The notes: a model not told the origin generated them from the sequence alone. A DNA stretch of 32,174 nucleotides from Ruminococcaceae bacterium UBA6413 (GCA_002437415.1 DJPL01000077.1:76709-108882), one strand, 5' to 3'. Shown: positions 1 through 8,062, counted from the first letter of the stretch. Numbers and translations: made by a program.

Positions 1-263
1 GGCGCTTTCCCCTCTCCCCTTAGGTTTTCTCCCAAATCAGTTATTCCTCTTGAGCGACGAGAGGAGCGGGAGCATTGCTTTTGCAATGCTCAGCGTGGCA
101 TCCCTCTTTCCTGACTCCTCATCTCTTCTGCCATAAAGGGGTGTTGGCGATAAGACACACAAACGATTGCGTTTAAAAAGCCGCAATAAGCGGGACGCTG
201 ACGCTCTGTTCGACCCGGGGGCTGTACAGATATCTCGGGATAGTGTGTTTTTTGGAAGTTTCG
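1..263. other. Non-coding left edge, no supported gene
   Basis: I see no convincing gene here. A perfect 9-bp inverted repeat with a TTTT loop (gagcattgc / gcaatgctc) lies at 70-91. A minus-strand frame of 67 codons crosses 90-293, but its 5' end runs into the dispersed repeat that starts at about 264, it has no ribosome binding site and it begins with GTG, so I do not call it. The stretch may be the tail of a larger repeated intergenic element. Confidence 0.4.
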
Positions 264-425
264 GTGACAGTGCAGTTGCACTGATACACTCACGAAATTA
301 TTAACGCCATATCTGTATGGAAATGTTTTAAGCGATGTTGGCTATATGTTTATTGTTTTGGCATTTTTTACAATATGTTACATTGTTATTTCAATGAGGG
401 TTCGATAAGATGAGAAGCTGTGATG
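264..425 (+). repeat. Dispersed intergenic repeat, left copy
   Basis: Positions 264-348 align with the reverse complement of the right end of the window (about 32090-32174). By hand count roughly 70 of 85 positions are identical. The core is a perfect 23-bp match, 283-305 here and 32133-32155 there. Weaker similarity continues to about 425, including a gataag-tga segment followed by a tgtgayg-type segment. Both copies lie outside genes, in inverted orientation. It could be a MITE-like or other structured intergenic repeat. No transposase or target-site duplication is visible. Confidence 0.75.
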
Positions 426-449
426 AAATTTTTGCATTTCGTCACAGCT
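416..449 (+). terminator. 14-bp hairpin, possible terminator
   Basis: agctgtgatgaaat (416-429) pairs with atttcgtcacagct (436-449) around a 6-nt loop, with a single G.T wobble. A loose T-rich tract (gttgtttt) follows. It could end transcription entering from the left, or it could be part of the adjacent dispersed repeat. Confidence 0.45.
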
Positions 450-483
450 CCGTTGTTTTGGTGTTACTTTGTCAAGAAAATCA

Positions 484-545
484 AGAATTAACACTAAAAC
501 GTGAAGAATCAACACTAAAACGTGAAAGATCAACACTGAAAACGC
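484..545 (+). repeat. Three 21-bp direct repeats upstream of GH3 gene
   Basis: Three consecutive near-identical 21-bp units start at 484, 505 and 526. Each contains the core aacactraaacg preceded by agaatc, agaatt or agatc. The period equals two helical turns, so all copies face the same side of the DNA. They end about 52 bp upstream of the -35 box of the GH3 gene, where an activator array could sit. The function is inferred, not shown. Confidence 0.6.
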
Positions 546-597
546 CCGAATGTAAAAAATAAAGCCGTAAAAAATTCATTATAAGCGCATTTTTCTA

Positions 598-626
598 TTG
601 ACGAAAACGATTACATATGCTATGAT
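598..626 (+). promoter_or_regulatory. GH3 promoter with embedded cre-like operator
   Basis: TTGACG (598-603), a 17-bp spacer and TATGAT (621-626) form a good sigma-A promoter; the expected start is near 633. Between the boxes, CGAAAACGATTACA (602-615) fits the CcpA/LacI-type cre consensus TGNAANCGNWNNCA except at its first base. Binding there would block polymerase, which fits carbon repression of a glycosidase gene. The operator role is inferred. Confidence 0.7.
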
Positions 627-683
627 AGCGGTATCACATTGCACGGCGGTGCAGAAAATGCATTGTGCGTGGCGGAGGAGAAT

Positions 684-3458
684 ATGGAGAAGAAATATAA
701 ATTCAGAGATAGCTCACTGTCGTTTGATGAGCGAGTAAAGGATCTGTTAGCAAGGCTTACGATAGAGGAAAAGGCGGGCTTGCTGTCAAGCCATATGGCG
801 GCTGTGCCACGGCTCGGGATAGGCGAATGGTATGTAGGCGCGGAGGTCGCGAGGGGATATGTTTCAAGAAACCCCGATGAGCCGACGACCGTATTCCCTC
901 AGCCTATCGGGCTTTCGGGTACATTTGACACGGAGCTTATGGAAAAGGCGGGGCTTGCGGCAGGTAAGGAAGCAAGAGTGCTGAACAAGCGCCACCCGAG
1001 CGGTCACCTTATGCTGTGGGGACCTACCGTTGACCTGTGCAGAAATCCGCTGTGGGGCAGAAATGAAGAGGGCTACGGAGAAGATCCGTTTTTGACGGGC
1101 GAAATGTCGGCGGCATACACCAAAGGTCTTGCGGACAGGCGCGGCGAGTATTATCAATCGATACCGACATTAAAGCACTTCTGCGCAAACAATACCGAAA
1201 ATGAGCGCGTAACTGCATCTTCCGATGTTGAGCCGAGAACGCTGAACGAATATTACTATGCGGCATTTGAACGTCCTGTAACCTGCGGCGGTGCGTATTC
1301 CGTAATGGCGGCGTATAACGAGTTGTCGGGTGTGCCTGCGGTCATAAACCCCGATATACAGAATGTGCTTAAAGATAAGTGGGGGCTTGGCTTTGTAGTA
1401 ACGGACGGCGGAGATTTTTCGCAGAATGTTGCGTTCCACCGTTACAGCACCTCCCACGCGGAAACGATCGCTCTTGCCATAAAGAACGGCACGGACGTTA
1501 TGACCGACTGCGAGGACGTTGTTGCGGCATCGGCACTTGAGGCGGTGAAGAGCGGACTTGTGTCGGAAAAGGACATTGATAAGGCTCTTTACAACAGTAT
1601 GCTTGCGCGTTTCAGGCTGGGCGAGTTTGATGAAAAGCACCCGTTCTCGGATATTGACGAAAGCGTGCTTGACTGCGATGAGCATAAAAAGCTCAATCAC
1701 CGTGCGGCACTTGAGCAGACGGTATTACTTAAAAATGACGGCATACTGCCGCTTGATAAAAATAAGAGCATTGCCGTGATAGGTCTTAACGGCAACTGTA
1801 ATCTGATGGACTGGTATACGGGCTATTCATCATATAATACGACTATACTTGACGGTGTGAGCAAAAAATTTGCCAACGCGATATATGACAACGGTTGCGA
1901 TCATGTAGTTATAAAGTCGGTGCTGACAGGTAATTATCTTGGTGTTGCCGATGATGATACGGTAAGCGCAATTTACGAAAAGGACGACCCGAGGGCGCTG
2001 TTTGAAAAGGCTGAATACGGTCATAATGAAACCACTTACCGTTCGCTTTACAACAATAAATACATAACCGAAAATTCCTGCAAGTGTGACAGTGAAAGCA
2101 CTTACCGCTGGTTTTCACAGGAGATAATGAAGCCGCAAAGGCACGGAGATAATGTGCTGTACCGTACATACTTCGATAAGGCTCTGGGAGTTGACAAAAA
2201 CGGCAAGCTGACGGTTGTAAAGCAGTTCGGGTTGACGGATGATAAGCTGTTTTGCGAGGAAACGGTATCGGACGGTATAAAAAGGGCGGCGGAGCTTGCG
2301 GAAAAAGCAAATTATGTGATAGTCTGCATAGGAAACGACCCTATGATAGTCGCCCGCGAAATGTACGACAGGAAAACGCTTGCGCTCCCTGCGCACGATT
2401 CGGCGCTTGCGAAAGAGGTTTACAATGCTAATAATAACTGCGTGTTGACCATTGTTTCAAGCTATCCGTTCGCTATATGCGATGAGCAGGAGTATATGCC
2501 TGCGATAATCTACACGACCCACGCAGGTCCTGAGCTCGGCAATGCGTTTGCTGAGGTTATAAGCGGCGAATATTCGCCTGCGGGCAGACTGGCGCAGACA
2601 TGGTATAAAAGCGAATATGAGCTTGCGCCGATAGAGAGCTATGACATTATAGAAAACGATATGACCTATCTTTACTATAAGGGAAAGCCGCTTTATCCGT
2701 TCGGCTACGGACTGAGCTATGCAAGGTTTGAGTATTCGGATCTTGAGGTGTACGAATATGACGACAGCATAAATATTTCGCTTGATGTCAAGAACATTTC
2801 GGATATTGACGGTGACGAGGTCGTGCAGATATATTTTTGTGCGGATGATCCGCCCGTGAAGCGTCCGCTTAAACAGCTCACAGCCTTCACGCGCGTGCAT
2901 ATAGAGGGCGGGCAGACGCAGCGTATAGAGTTTGATATAAGCAAATCGGAGCTTCGTTTCTACGATGTCAGTCGTGAGCGCTTTGCTATTGAGCAGGGAA
3001 GATATACTTTTATGGCGGGTGCGTCATGCGAGGATATCAGGCTCACAAAAACCATTGATGTAAGCGGCGAAAAAATACCGCCGAGAGAGCTTGGCAAGGG
3101 CATACTTGCAAAGAACTACGACGGTAAGTATAATACGAAAATGCAGTACAGCAAAAAGCTTGAAATGCACTATATGCTCGGCGGCGGACTTATCTACAAC
3201 AACTGCGTATTAGGTGACGCAACGAGCATTGAGATAGTCTGCGGCAGTCGCGTGAACGGCGGTAAAATAACCGTAAAATACGGCGGTAAAGCGCTGTGTG
3301 AGGCTGAGGTAAAGCCGACAGTCGATATCACAAGGATTGACACGGTGACAGCCGCGTTTGACAGCGAGGTGCTGAAAGAAATAGACAGGGATAGGCCTGC
3401 GGTGCTTGAGCTTTCAATGCCCGAACAGATCTATATACTGAGTTTCAGGGCTTATTGA
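684..3458 (+). CDS. GH3 family beta-glycosidase (cytoplasmic)
   Basis: A 924-residue glycoside hydrolase family 3 enzyme, probably a beta-glucosidase or beta-xylosidase acting on imported oligosaccharides, because no signal peptide is present. The N-terminal barrel domain has K164-H165-F166 and the nucleophile D241 in a VTDGG motif. The alpha/beta sandwich domain follows and is interrupted at about residues 410-515 by an insertion rich in Y-L-G/Y-I-T turns that resembles a beta-trefoil (fascin-like) module. FGYGLSY at about 672 leads into an FnIII-like domain. The last ~120 residues (about 805-924) look like a CBM6-type beta-sandwich. I chose ATG 684 because GGAGG at 674-678 precedes it; a TTG at 639 in the same frame is too close to the promoter. 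The substrate cannot be read from sequence. The 3' end overlaps the convergent regulator gene by 7 bp. Confidence 0.9.
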   Translation: MEKKYKFRDSSLSFDERVKDLLARLTIEEKAGLLSSHMAAVPRLGIGEWYVGAEVARGYVSRNPDEPTTVFPQPIGLSGTFDTELMEKAGLAAGKEARVLNKRHPSGHLMLWGPTVDLCRNPLWGRNEEGYGEDPFLTGEMSAAYTKGLADRRGEYYQSIPTLKHFCANNTENERVTASSDVEPRTLNEYYYAAFERPVTCGGAYSVMAAYNELSGVPAVINPDIQNVLKDKWGLGFVVTDGGDFSQNVAFHRYSTSHAETIALAIKNGTDVMTDCEDVVAASALEAVKSGLVSEKDIDKALYNSMLARFRLGEFDEKHPFSDIDESVLDCDEHKKLNHRAALEQTVLLKNDGILPLDKNKSIAVIGLNGNCNLMDWYTGYSSYNTTILDGVSKKFANAIYDNGCDHVVIKSVLTGNYLGVADDDTVSAIYEKDDPRALFEKAEYGHNETTYRSLYNNKYITENSCKCDSESTYRWFSQEIMKPQRHGDNVLYRTYFDKALGVDKNGKLTVVKQFGLTDDKLFCEETVSDGIKRAAELAEKANYVIVCIGNDPMIVAREMYDRKTLALPAHDSALAKEVYNANNNCVLTIVSSYPFAICDEQEYMPAIIYTTHAGPELGNAFAEVISGEYSPAGRLAQTWYKSEYELAPIESYDIIENDMTYLYYKGKPLYPFGYGLSYARFEYSDLEVYEYDDSINISLDVKNISDIDGDEVVQIYFCADDPPVKRPLKQLTAFTRVHIEGGQTQRIEFDISKSELRFYDVSRERFAIEQGRYTFMAGASCEDIRLTKTIDVSGEKIPPRELGKGILAKNYDGKYNTKMQYSKKLEMHYMLGGGLIYNNCVLGDATSIEIVCGSRVNGGKITVKYGGKALCEAEVKPTVDITRIDTVTAAFDSEVLKEIDRDRPAVLELSMPEQIYILSFRAY

Positions 3459-4138
3459 TCTTTATCAAGTCCGCAGTGGCACTTAAGCACGGTGAAGGTG
3501 TTTTTATCTACCTTTATCCGACCTTCCTTTACAAGCTCGGACAGCTTTGCGGACATGGCACTGCGTTCTACTCCGAGATAATCCGCCATTGAGCGGCGGT
3601 CGAGGGGCACGGTGAAGGTGCTGCTCCCTGTGCGCTTCGCCTCGTGGCTTAGGTATGCCATTATCTTTTCCTTGGTGGTGCGCTTTGAGATGATCTCGAC
3701 CTTGCGGTTGAGCATCAGCGCATTATCGGAAACGACTGTCAGCAGATTGCCGACAAACTGCGGATAAAAAGGATAGGACGACAGGGAAGCCAGCTTGCCG
3801 TAATCAAGTAGCATAACGGTACAGTCGCTTGCGGCTTCAACTGTCACCGGGAGCAGCTTTACGTCCGAGCAGGCAAACACTTCGGCAAAGCTCCCGCCCT
3901 GCCTTATCAGAGCGGCAAGGTCGCGGTTGCCGTAATAATCCTCGCGGACGACCTGTACGCTTCCGGAAAGGACGATACCTATACGGTCGGCGGGGTCACC
4001 CTCGCTCATAATTATTTCACCGGATTTTACGGTGACTGTCCTGCTTGAAAGCAGTTTTGCGCAAAGTGCGGTGTTTTCCGCCGACATATTACGGAATAAT
4101 TTATTTTTTTGCAGAAATTCAAGTGTTTTTTTGTCCAT
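3452..4138 (-). CDS. Crp/Fnr-family transcriptional regulator
   Basis: A 228-residue regulator with an N-terminal cyclic-nucleotide-binding-like beta-barrel (about 10-125) and a C-terminal winged helix-turn-helix (about 155-215, with DRRSMADYLGVERSAMSAKL as recognition region). It lacks the N-terminal Cys cluster of true Fnr, so oxygen sensing through a 4Fe-4S cluster is unlikely. Cysteines occur near residue 92 and as CHC at the C-terminus. The effector is unknown. ATG 4138 is chosen because AGGAGG sits just upstream (4142-4148); the frame runs further upstream but without a ribosome site and across the promoter. It may control the convergent GH3 gene or unlinked genes; neither is shown. Confidence 0.88.
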   Translation of the reverse strand: MDKKTLEFLQKNKLFRNMSAENTALCAKLLSSRTVTVKSGEIIMSEGDPADRIGIVLSGSVQVVREDYYGNRDLAALIRQGGSFAEVFACSDVKLLPVTVEAASDCTVMLLDYGKLASLSSYPFYPQFVGNLLTVVSDNALMLNRKVEIISKRTTKEKIMAYLSHEAKRTGSSTFTVPLDRRSMADYLGVERSAMSAKLSELVKEGRIKVDKNTFTVLKCHCGLDKDQ

Positions 4139-4187
4139 AGGACCTCCTGCTGAAAACGAAGCGGCAATAAAGCATATTCTGCCGATA

Positions 4188-4216
4188 ATGATATAGCTTA
4201 TCCGCGAAAAAGTCAA
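4188..4216 (-). promoter_or_regulatory. Promoter of Crp/Fnr gene
   Basis: On the minus strand TTGACT (4211-4216) and TATCAT (4188-4193) are separated by 17 bp, about 50 bp upstream of the ATG at 4138. Confidence 0.7.
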
Positions 4217-4239
4217 ATATTTCGGTTTGCCGATAAACC

Positions 4240-4342
4240 GCTATATTGCTGAAAATGGGGTTGAGGGGCGTAGCCCCCAACAGGGACTGGGGCGGTAGCC
4301 CCAGCAATATAGCCCCTTCCCAAGGGGAAGGGGTTTGGGGTT
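4240..4342. repeat. G/C-rich palindromic intergenic repeat
   Basis: The gene-free stretch 4139-4529 holds two divergent promoters and this structured block. A 12-bp outer stem, gctatattgctg (4240-4251) with its complement at 4302-4313, encloses a hairpin at 4260-4281 (gttgaggggc / gcccccaac) and overlaps a second at 4287-4304 (ctggggc / gccccag). A third C-rich/G-rich hairpin follows at 4313-4333. It resembles the dispersed palindromes common in Clostridia genomes; copy number cannot be seen from this window. Confidence 0.6.
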
Positions 4343-4440
4343 AGGGATAGAGAATTTGTACTATTTTTATAAAAACAAACATTTTCTACAAACTGAAATG
4401 TTTTTGCTTTATTTGCAGCTGTTCAGAGCTGTCGATATAC

Positions 4441-4469
4441 TTGACTTATCGCGAATAATGTAATATAAT
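4441..4469 (+). promoter_or_regulatory. Transketolase operon promoter
   Basis: TTGACT (4441-4446), 17 bp, TATAAT (4464-4469). The leader to the ATG at 4530 is about 55 nt and contains a hairpin at 4494-4512 (ggcgaagc / gctttgcc) directly before the ribosome site ggaaagg (4514-4520). Confidence 0.85.
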
Positions 4470-4529
4470 ATTTAAGAACGACTAAACGAAAAAGGCGAAG
4501 CACGGCTTTGCCCGGAAAGGACCATTAAA

Positions 4530-5372
4530 ATGGATGCAACTTTAAAAAAGCAGCTGGAGATAACTGCCACCAAGGTCAGAATGGGTGTTATCGAGGGCGT
4601 TTACAATGCTAAGTCGGGACATCCCGGCGGATCGCTTTCGGTAGCTGATGTACTCACATATCTCTACTTTGCAAAGATGAATGTAGATCCGAAAAATCCT
4701 CAGATGCCCGAGCGTGACAGACTTGTACTGTCAAAGGGACACACAGCTCCCGCTCTGTACTCTGTACTTGCTAACCGCGGATTTTTCCCTGTGGAAGACC
4801 TTAAGACACTCCGCCACATAGGCTCAAAGCTTCAGGGTCACCCTGTTATGAACAAAGTCCCCGGTGTTGATATGAGCACAGGCTCACTCGGTCAGGGCAT
4901 TTCAGCCGCTTGCGGTATGGCTCTTTCGGGCAAGCTGTCAAACGAATTCTACAAGGTATACGCTGTACTGGGCGACGGCGAAATTGAGGAAGGTCAGGTA
5001 TGGGAGGCTGCTATGTTTGCGGCTCACTATCAGCTTGACAATCTTGTAGCTGTAGTTGATAACAACGGACTTCAGATAGACGGCAGAATAAGCGATGTTA
5101 TGTCACCTTATCCGATAGACGAGAAGTTCAAGGCCTTCGGCTGGCACGTTATAACAATAGACGCACACGATTTTGACGCTATCGAAAAGGCTTTCAATGA
5201 AGCAGAAAAGATTTCAGGTAAGCCTACAGTGATCATACAGAAGAGCGTAAAGGGCAAGGGCGTTTCCTTCATGGAGGATCAGGTATCATGGCACGGCACA
5301 GCTCCCAATGAAGAGCAGTACAATCAGGCTATGACAGAACTCAAGGCTCATCTTGCCGAGCTTGAAAAGTAA
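4530..5372 (+). CDS. tkt: Transketolase, N-terminal (TPP-binding) subunit
   Basis: A 280-residue protein equal to the first domain of transketolase. Seen: GHPGGSLS near residue 30, LSKGHTAPALY, and the thiamine diphosphate motif GDGEIEEGQVWEA with D149, followed by VVDNNGLQIDG. It transfers two-carbon ketol units between sugar phosphates in the non-oxidative pentose phosphate pathway (cytoplasm), supplying ribose 5-phosphate and erythrose 4-phosphate. It needs the second subunit, encoded 21 bp downstream, to complete the active site. The split form is common in Clostridia and archaea. Confidence 0.95.
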   Translation: MDATLKKQLEITATKVRMGVIEGVYNAKSGHPGGSLSVADVLTYLYFAKMNVDPKNPQMPERDRLVLSKGHTAPALYSVLANRGFFPVEDLKTLRHIGSKLQGHPVMNKVPGVDMSTGSLGQGISAACGMALSGKLSNEFYKVYAVLGDGEIEEGQVWEAAMFAAHYQLDNLVAVVDNNGLQIDGRISDVMSPYPIDEKFKAFGWHVITIDAHDFDAIEKAFNEAEKISGKPTVIIQKSVKGKGVSFMEDQVSWHGTAPNEEQYNQAMTELKAHLAELEK

Positions 5373-5393
5373 TCGGAAAGGAAACGTAATAAA

Positions 5394-6329
5394 ATGGAGA
5401 AAAAAGCAACCCGTGAAAGCTACGGCGAAGCTCTTGTAATGCTCGCTGAAAAGAGAAATGATCTCGTAGTTCTGGACGCAGACCTTGCGGCTGCTACAAA
5501 GACAGGTATATTCAAGAAGGCATATCCCGACCGCTTCTTTGACTGTGGTATCGCAGAAGCAAATATGATGGGCGTTGCCGCAGGTATCGCTACAACAGGC
5601 AAGCTTGTATTCGCAAGCACATTTGCTATGTTTGCGGCAGGAAGAGCTTATGAAATAATCAGAAACAGCATAGGCTATCCTCATCTGAACGTTAAGATCG
5701 GCGCTACACACGCAGGTATTTCTGTCGGCGAAGACGGTGCTACACACCAGTGCAACGAGGATATCGCGCTTATGCGTACTATCCCCGGCATGACGGTCAT
5801 CAACCCCGCCGATGATGTTGAAGCTAAGGCGGCAGTACTTGCTATGGCGGATTATGTAGGACCTACCTACATGAGATTCGGCAGACTTGCCACTCCTATC
5901 TTCAACGATAAGGACACATATAAGTTTGAGCTTGGCAAGGGCGTACAGCTCCGTGACGGCGACGATATAACGATCGTTGCAACAGGTCTTATGGTAGCTC
6001 AGGCACTTGAAGCGGCTGACGCTCTTAAGGGTCAGGGTATCAATGCGCGCGTTATCAACATTCACACGATAAAGCCCATAGACAAGGATATTATAATCAA
6101 GGCGGCTAAGGAAACAGGAAAGATAGTTACTGTTGAAGAACACAGCATAATCGGCGGTCTCGGAAGCGCTGTTTGCGATGTTCTTTGCGAGAACTATCCC
6201 GTTCCCGTTACAAAGATCGGTGTTATGGATACATTCGGTCATTCGGGTCCTGCGGCAGCATTGCTTGAAGAGTTCGGCTTATGTGCGGACAATATTGCTA
6301 ATACCGTTAAGAAGGTTTTAGGTAAATAA
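5394..6329 (+). CDS. tkt: Transketolase, C-terminal subunit
   Basis: A 311-residue partner of the upstream protein, holding the pyrimidine-binding and C-terminal domains of transketolase. DCGIAEANMMG supplies the conserved catalytic glutamate that activates thiamine diphosphate. The FASTFAMFAAGRAYE stretch and the C-terminal transketolase_C-like domain (from about residue 190) are clear. The ribosome site is GGAAAGG upstream of ATG 5394. It is co-transcribed with the N-terminal subunit and followed at once by a strong terminator, so the two genes form a closed operon. Confidence 0.95.
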   Translation: MEKKATRESYGEALVMLAEKRNDLVVLDADLAAATKTGIFKKAYPDRFFDCGIAEANMMGVAAGIATTGKLVFASTFAMFAAGRAYEIIRNSIGYPHLNVKIGATHAGISVGEDGATHQCNEDIALMRTIPGMTVINPADDVEAKAAVLAMADYVGPTYMRFGRLATPIFNDKDTYKFELGKGVQLRDGDDITIVATGLMVAQALEAADALKGQGINARVINIHTIKPIDKDIIIKAAKETGKIVTVEEHSIIGGLGSAVCDVLCENYPVPVTKIGVMDTFGHSGPAAALLEEFGLCADNIANTVKKVLGK

Positions 6330-6335
6330 TTTTTG

Positions 6336-6362
6336 AGCCACCGCTTTTGCGGTGGCTTTTTT
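6336..6362 (+). terminator. Intrinsic terminator of transketolase operon
   Basis: GCCACCGC (6337-6344), TTTT loop, GCGGTGGC (6349-6356), then a run of six T. A perfect 8-bp G/C-rich stem just after the stop codon. Confidence 0.93.
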
Positions 6363-6426
6363 ACAGGTGTATGAAATTCGGCGTTGAATAGAAAAAATTT
6401 TGTCTTGCAAAAATTAAACCGCCTCA

Positions 6427-6455
6427 TTGCAAGGGGCTGTTAAAAGGTTTATACT
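6427..6455 (+). promoter_or_regulatory. Promoter of alkyltransferase-like gene
   Basis: TTGCAA (6427-6432), 17 bp, TATACT (6450-6455). The predicted transcript starts at about 6462, next to the AGGAGG ribosome site (6462-6467), giving a very short leader. An in-frame TTG at 6427 lies inside the -35 box and cannot be the start codon. Confidence 0.65.
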
Positions 6456-6474
6456 TAAAGCAGGAGGCGATAAA

Positions 6475-6954
6475 ATGGCAAACGAAAATAAAAAAGATTT
6501 TAATGCGATGTTACATGATAATAAGGATATGCCGAAATTTCAAATCATCACCGACATTAAAAGTATCGAAAAATACGGCGGAAGTAAAATGTACTTTGCT
6601 CCGCCGATCGACTATGATAAAGTAATGAGAAAAATTCCGTACGGTAAAGTAATTACTGTTGAGAGAATACGAAAATACTTTGCAGAGCAAAGCGGTGCTG
6701 ACTTTACAGAGCCTATTACTGCGGGAATTTTTGTTTCTATTGCGGCTTGGGCAAGTTATCAGCGTTTGGAAGACGAAACGCCTTATTGGAGAACATTAAA
6801 GGCAAACGGCGAGCTGAACGCAAAATATCCCGGTGGTATTGAAGCACAGAAAGAAAAGCTTAAAGCAGAGGGACATATCATTATACAAAAGGGTCGCAAA
6901 AATATAAGGTATTATGTAAAGGATTATGAAAATTCCCTTTTTGAGTTGGAATAG
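6475..6954 (+). CDS. MGMT-family protein, alkyltransferase-like, no catalytic Cys
   Basis: A 159-residue protein. Its middle and C-terminal parts match the DNA-binding domain of O6-methylguanine-DNA methyltransferase: IPYGKVITVERIRKYF (about 44-59) is the helix-turn-helix region and GGIEAQKEKLKAEG the downstream helix. Where the methyltransferase has the acceptor motif PCHRV, this protein has P103-Y-W-R-T, so it cannot accept an alkyl group. By analogy with ATL proteins it might bind alkylated bases and flag them for nucleotide excision repair; this is inference. Start at ATG 6475, with AGGAGG upstream. Codon choice (mostly AAA for Lys, several CAA for Gln) differs from the AAG/CAG-rich neighbours, which hints at separate ancestry. 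Confidence 0.82.
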   Translation: MANENKKDFNAMLHDNKDMPKFQIITDIKSIEKYGGSKMYFAPPIDYDKVMRKIPYGKVITVERIRKYFAEQSGADFTEPITAGIFVSIAAWASYQRLEDETPYWRTLKANGELNAKYPGGIEAQKEKLKAEGHIIIQKGRKNIRYYVKDYENSLFELE

Positions 6955-7036
6955 TGAACATCGGTTGTTATTTGTGAGGGTTACGAAGTGATAATATAGC
7001 GGTGTTGGTTAAAATAGGATTTTCGGAGGTCAAAAT

Positions 7037-7495
7037 ATGTGCTTTATATGCGACAGGATCAATATGATAAACAGCGGAACAAATCCGTATTTTGTAAAAG
7101 AGCTTGAAACAGGGTATGTGGTTATCGGTGATAATCAGCATTTTAAAGGCTATACCTTATTCCTTTGCAAACAGCACAAGACGGAACTTTTCCGGCTGGA
7201 TCATTCGTACAAGATGAAGTTTCTTGAAGAGATGTCTGTTGTGGCGCAGGCGGTATCAAATGCTTTCGGAGCGGAAAAAATGAATTATGAGTTGCTCGGA
7301 AACGGCGATACCCATCTTCACTGGCACTTGTTCCCGAGAAGAAGCGGAGATATCGAAAACTACGGCAACAACGGAAAAGGTCCTGTATGGTGGTATCCTA
7401 TGGAGAAGATGTACAGCGATGATAACCGCCCGTCCGATCAGGAGCTTAAAGAGATGAAGGGAAAGCTGCTTGAAGAATTGGAAAAGCTGTTATAA
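7037..7495 (+). CDS. HIT-family nucleotide hydrolase
   Basis: A 152-residue histidine-triad protein with H93-L-H95-W-H97 as the active site. Such enzymes cleave or transfer nucleotidyl groups (AMP-X, dinucleoside polyphosphates) in the cytoplasm. An N-terminal CFIC pair may bind metal, as in several bacterial HIT proteins. GGAGG at 7025-7029 precedes the ATG. It opens a tightly spaced run of eight same-strand genes (to 12293) with gaps of 17-75 bp. The exact substrate is unknown. Confidence 0.9.
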   Translation: MCFICDRINMINSGTNPYFVKELETGYVVIGDNQHFKGYTLFLCKQHKTELFRLDHSYKMKFLEEMSVVAQAVSNAFGAEKMNYELLGNGDTHLHWHLFPRRSGDIENYGNNGKGPVWWYPMEKMYSDDNRPSDQELKEMKGKLLEELEKLL

Positions 7496-7570
7496 TATAA
7501 ATCAAAGCGGATTTATGACGGGAGAACAGGCAATTGATATTTGAATTTACGGACAGAAGGAAAAGAGAAA

Positions 7571-8062
7571 GTGGAATATACAGAACTATTTGCAGATGAT
7601 GAAGCGAAGATCGGTGAAATGTCAGAAATGGCGACCGAGATCGTAAGAGAGCACTTTGACCCGATAATAGGCAAGGTGCAGAATGACTATATGCTGAAGC
7701 TGTTTCAGACAAAGGAAGCAATAAAGAAACAGCTTGAAGACGGGTACAGATATTTTTTCGTGCGTAATGACGGCAGAAATATAGGCTATCTTGCGTTTTA
7801 TCCGAAAAAGGAAGTTATGTATCTGAGCAAGTTCTATCTGTATAAATCAGAGCGCGGAAAAGGCTATTCACGCGATATGATGAAGTTCGTTGAGTCAAAT
7901 GCGAAAGAGCTGAAGCTGAATGGCATTGAGCTTAATGTAAACAAAGAAAACGATGCTTGTCGGGCGTATGAAAAGCTGGGCTTTAAAATAGTAAGGTCGG
8001 AGAAAAACAGTATAGGTAGCGGCTTTTATATGGACGATTATGTATACAGGTATGATTTCTGA
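7571..8062 (+). CDS. GNAT-family N-acetyltransferase
   Basis: A 163-residue GCN5-related acetyltransferase that uses acetyl-CoA to acetylate an amine. Seen: R95-G-K-G98 of the acetyl-CoA pyrophosphate loop after a YLSKFYLY strand, and the terminal NxxAxxxYEKLGFK motif (NDACRAYEKLGFK). I chose GTG 7571 because AGAAGG lies 10 bp upstream; an in-frame TTG at 7541 has no ribosome site. The acceptor is unknown. It sits between the HIT gene and an ATC-hydrolase-family gene, 25 bp from the latter. Confidence 0.85.
   Translation: MEYTELFADDEAKIGEMSEMATEIVREHFDPIIGKVQNDYMLKLFQTKEAIKKQLEDGYRYFFVRNDGRNIGYLAFYPKKEVMYLSKFYLYKSERGKGYSRDMMKFVESNAKELKLNGIELNVNKENDACRAYEKLGFKIVRSEKNSIGSGFYMDDYVYRYDF

Noticed and set aside
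90..293. 67-codon minus-strand frame
   Set aside because: GTG start inside a dispersed repeat, no ribosome site and no recognised domain. It could be a repeat-encoded peptide but I cannot support it.
484..545. CRISPR-like short repeats
   Set aside because: The three 21-bp units are contiguous with no unique spacers, and no cas gene is near.
5286..6242. 318-codon minus-strand open frame
   Set aside because: It lies antisense to the transketolase C-terminal gene, has no ribosome site or recognisable motif, and arises from the codon choice of that gene.
6961..7036. Dedicated promoter for the HIT gene
   Set aside because: TTGTTA at 6965 has only poor -10 partners at wrong spacing; read-through from the upstream gene is equally possible.
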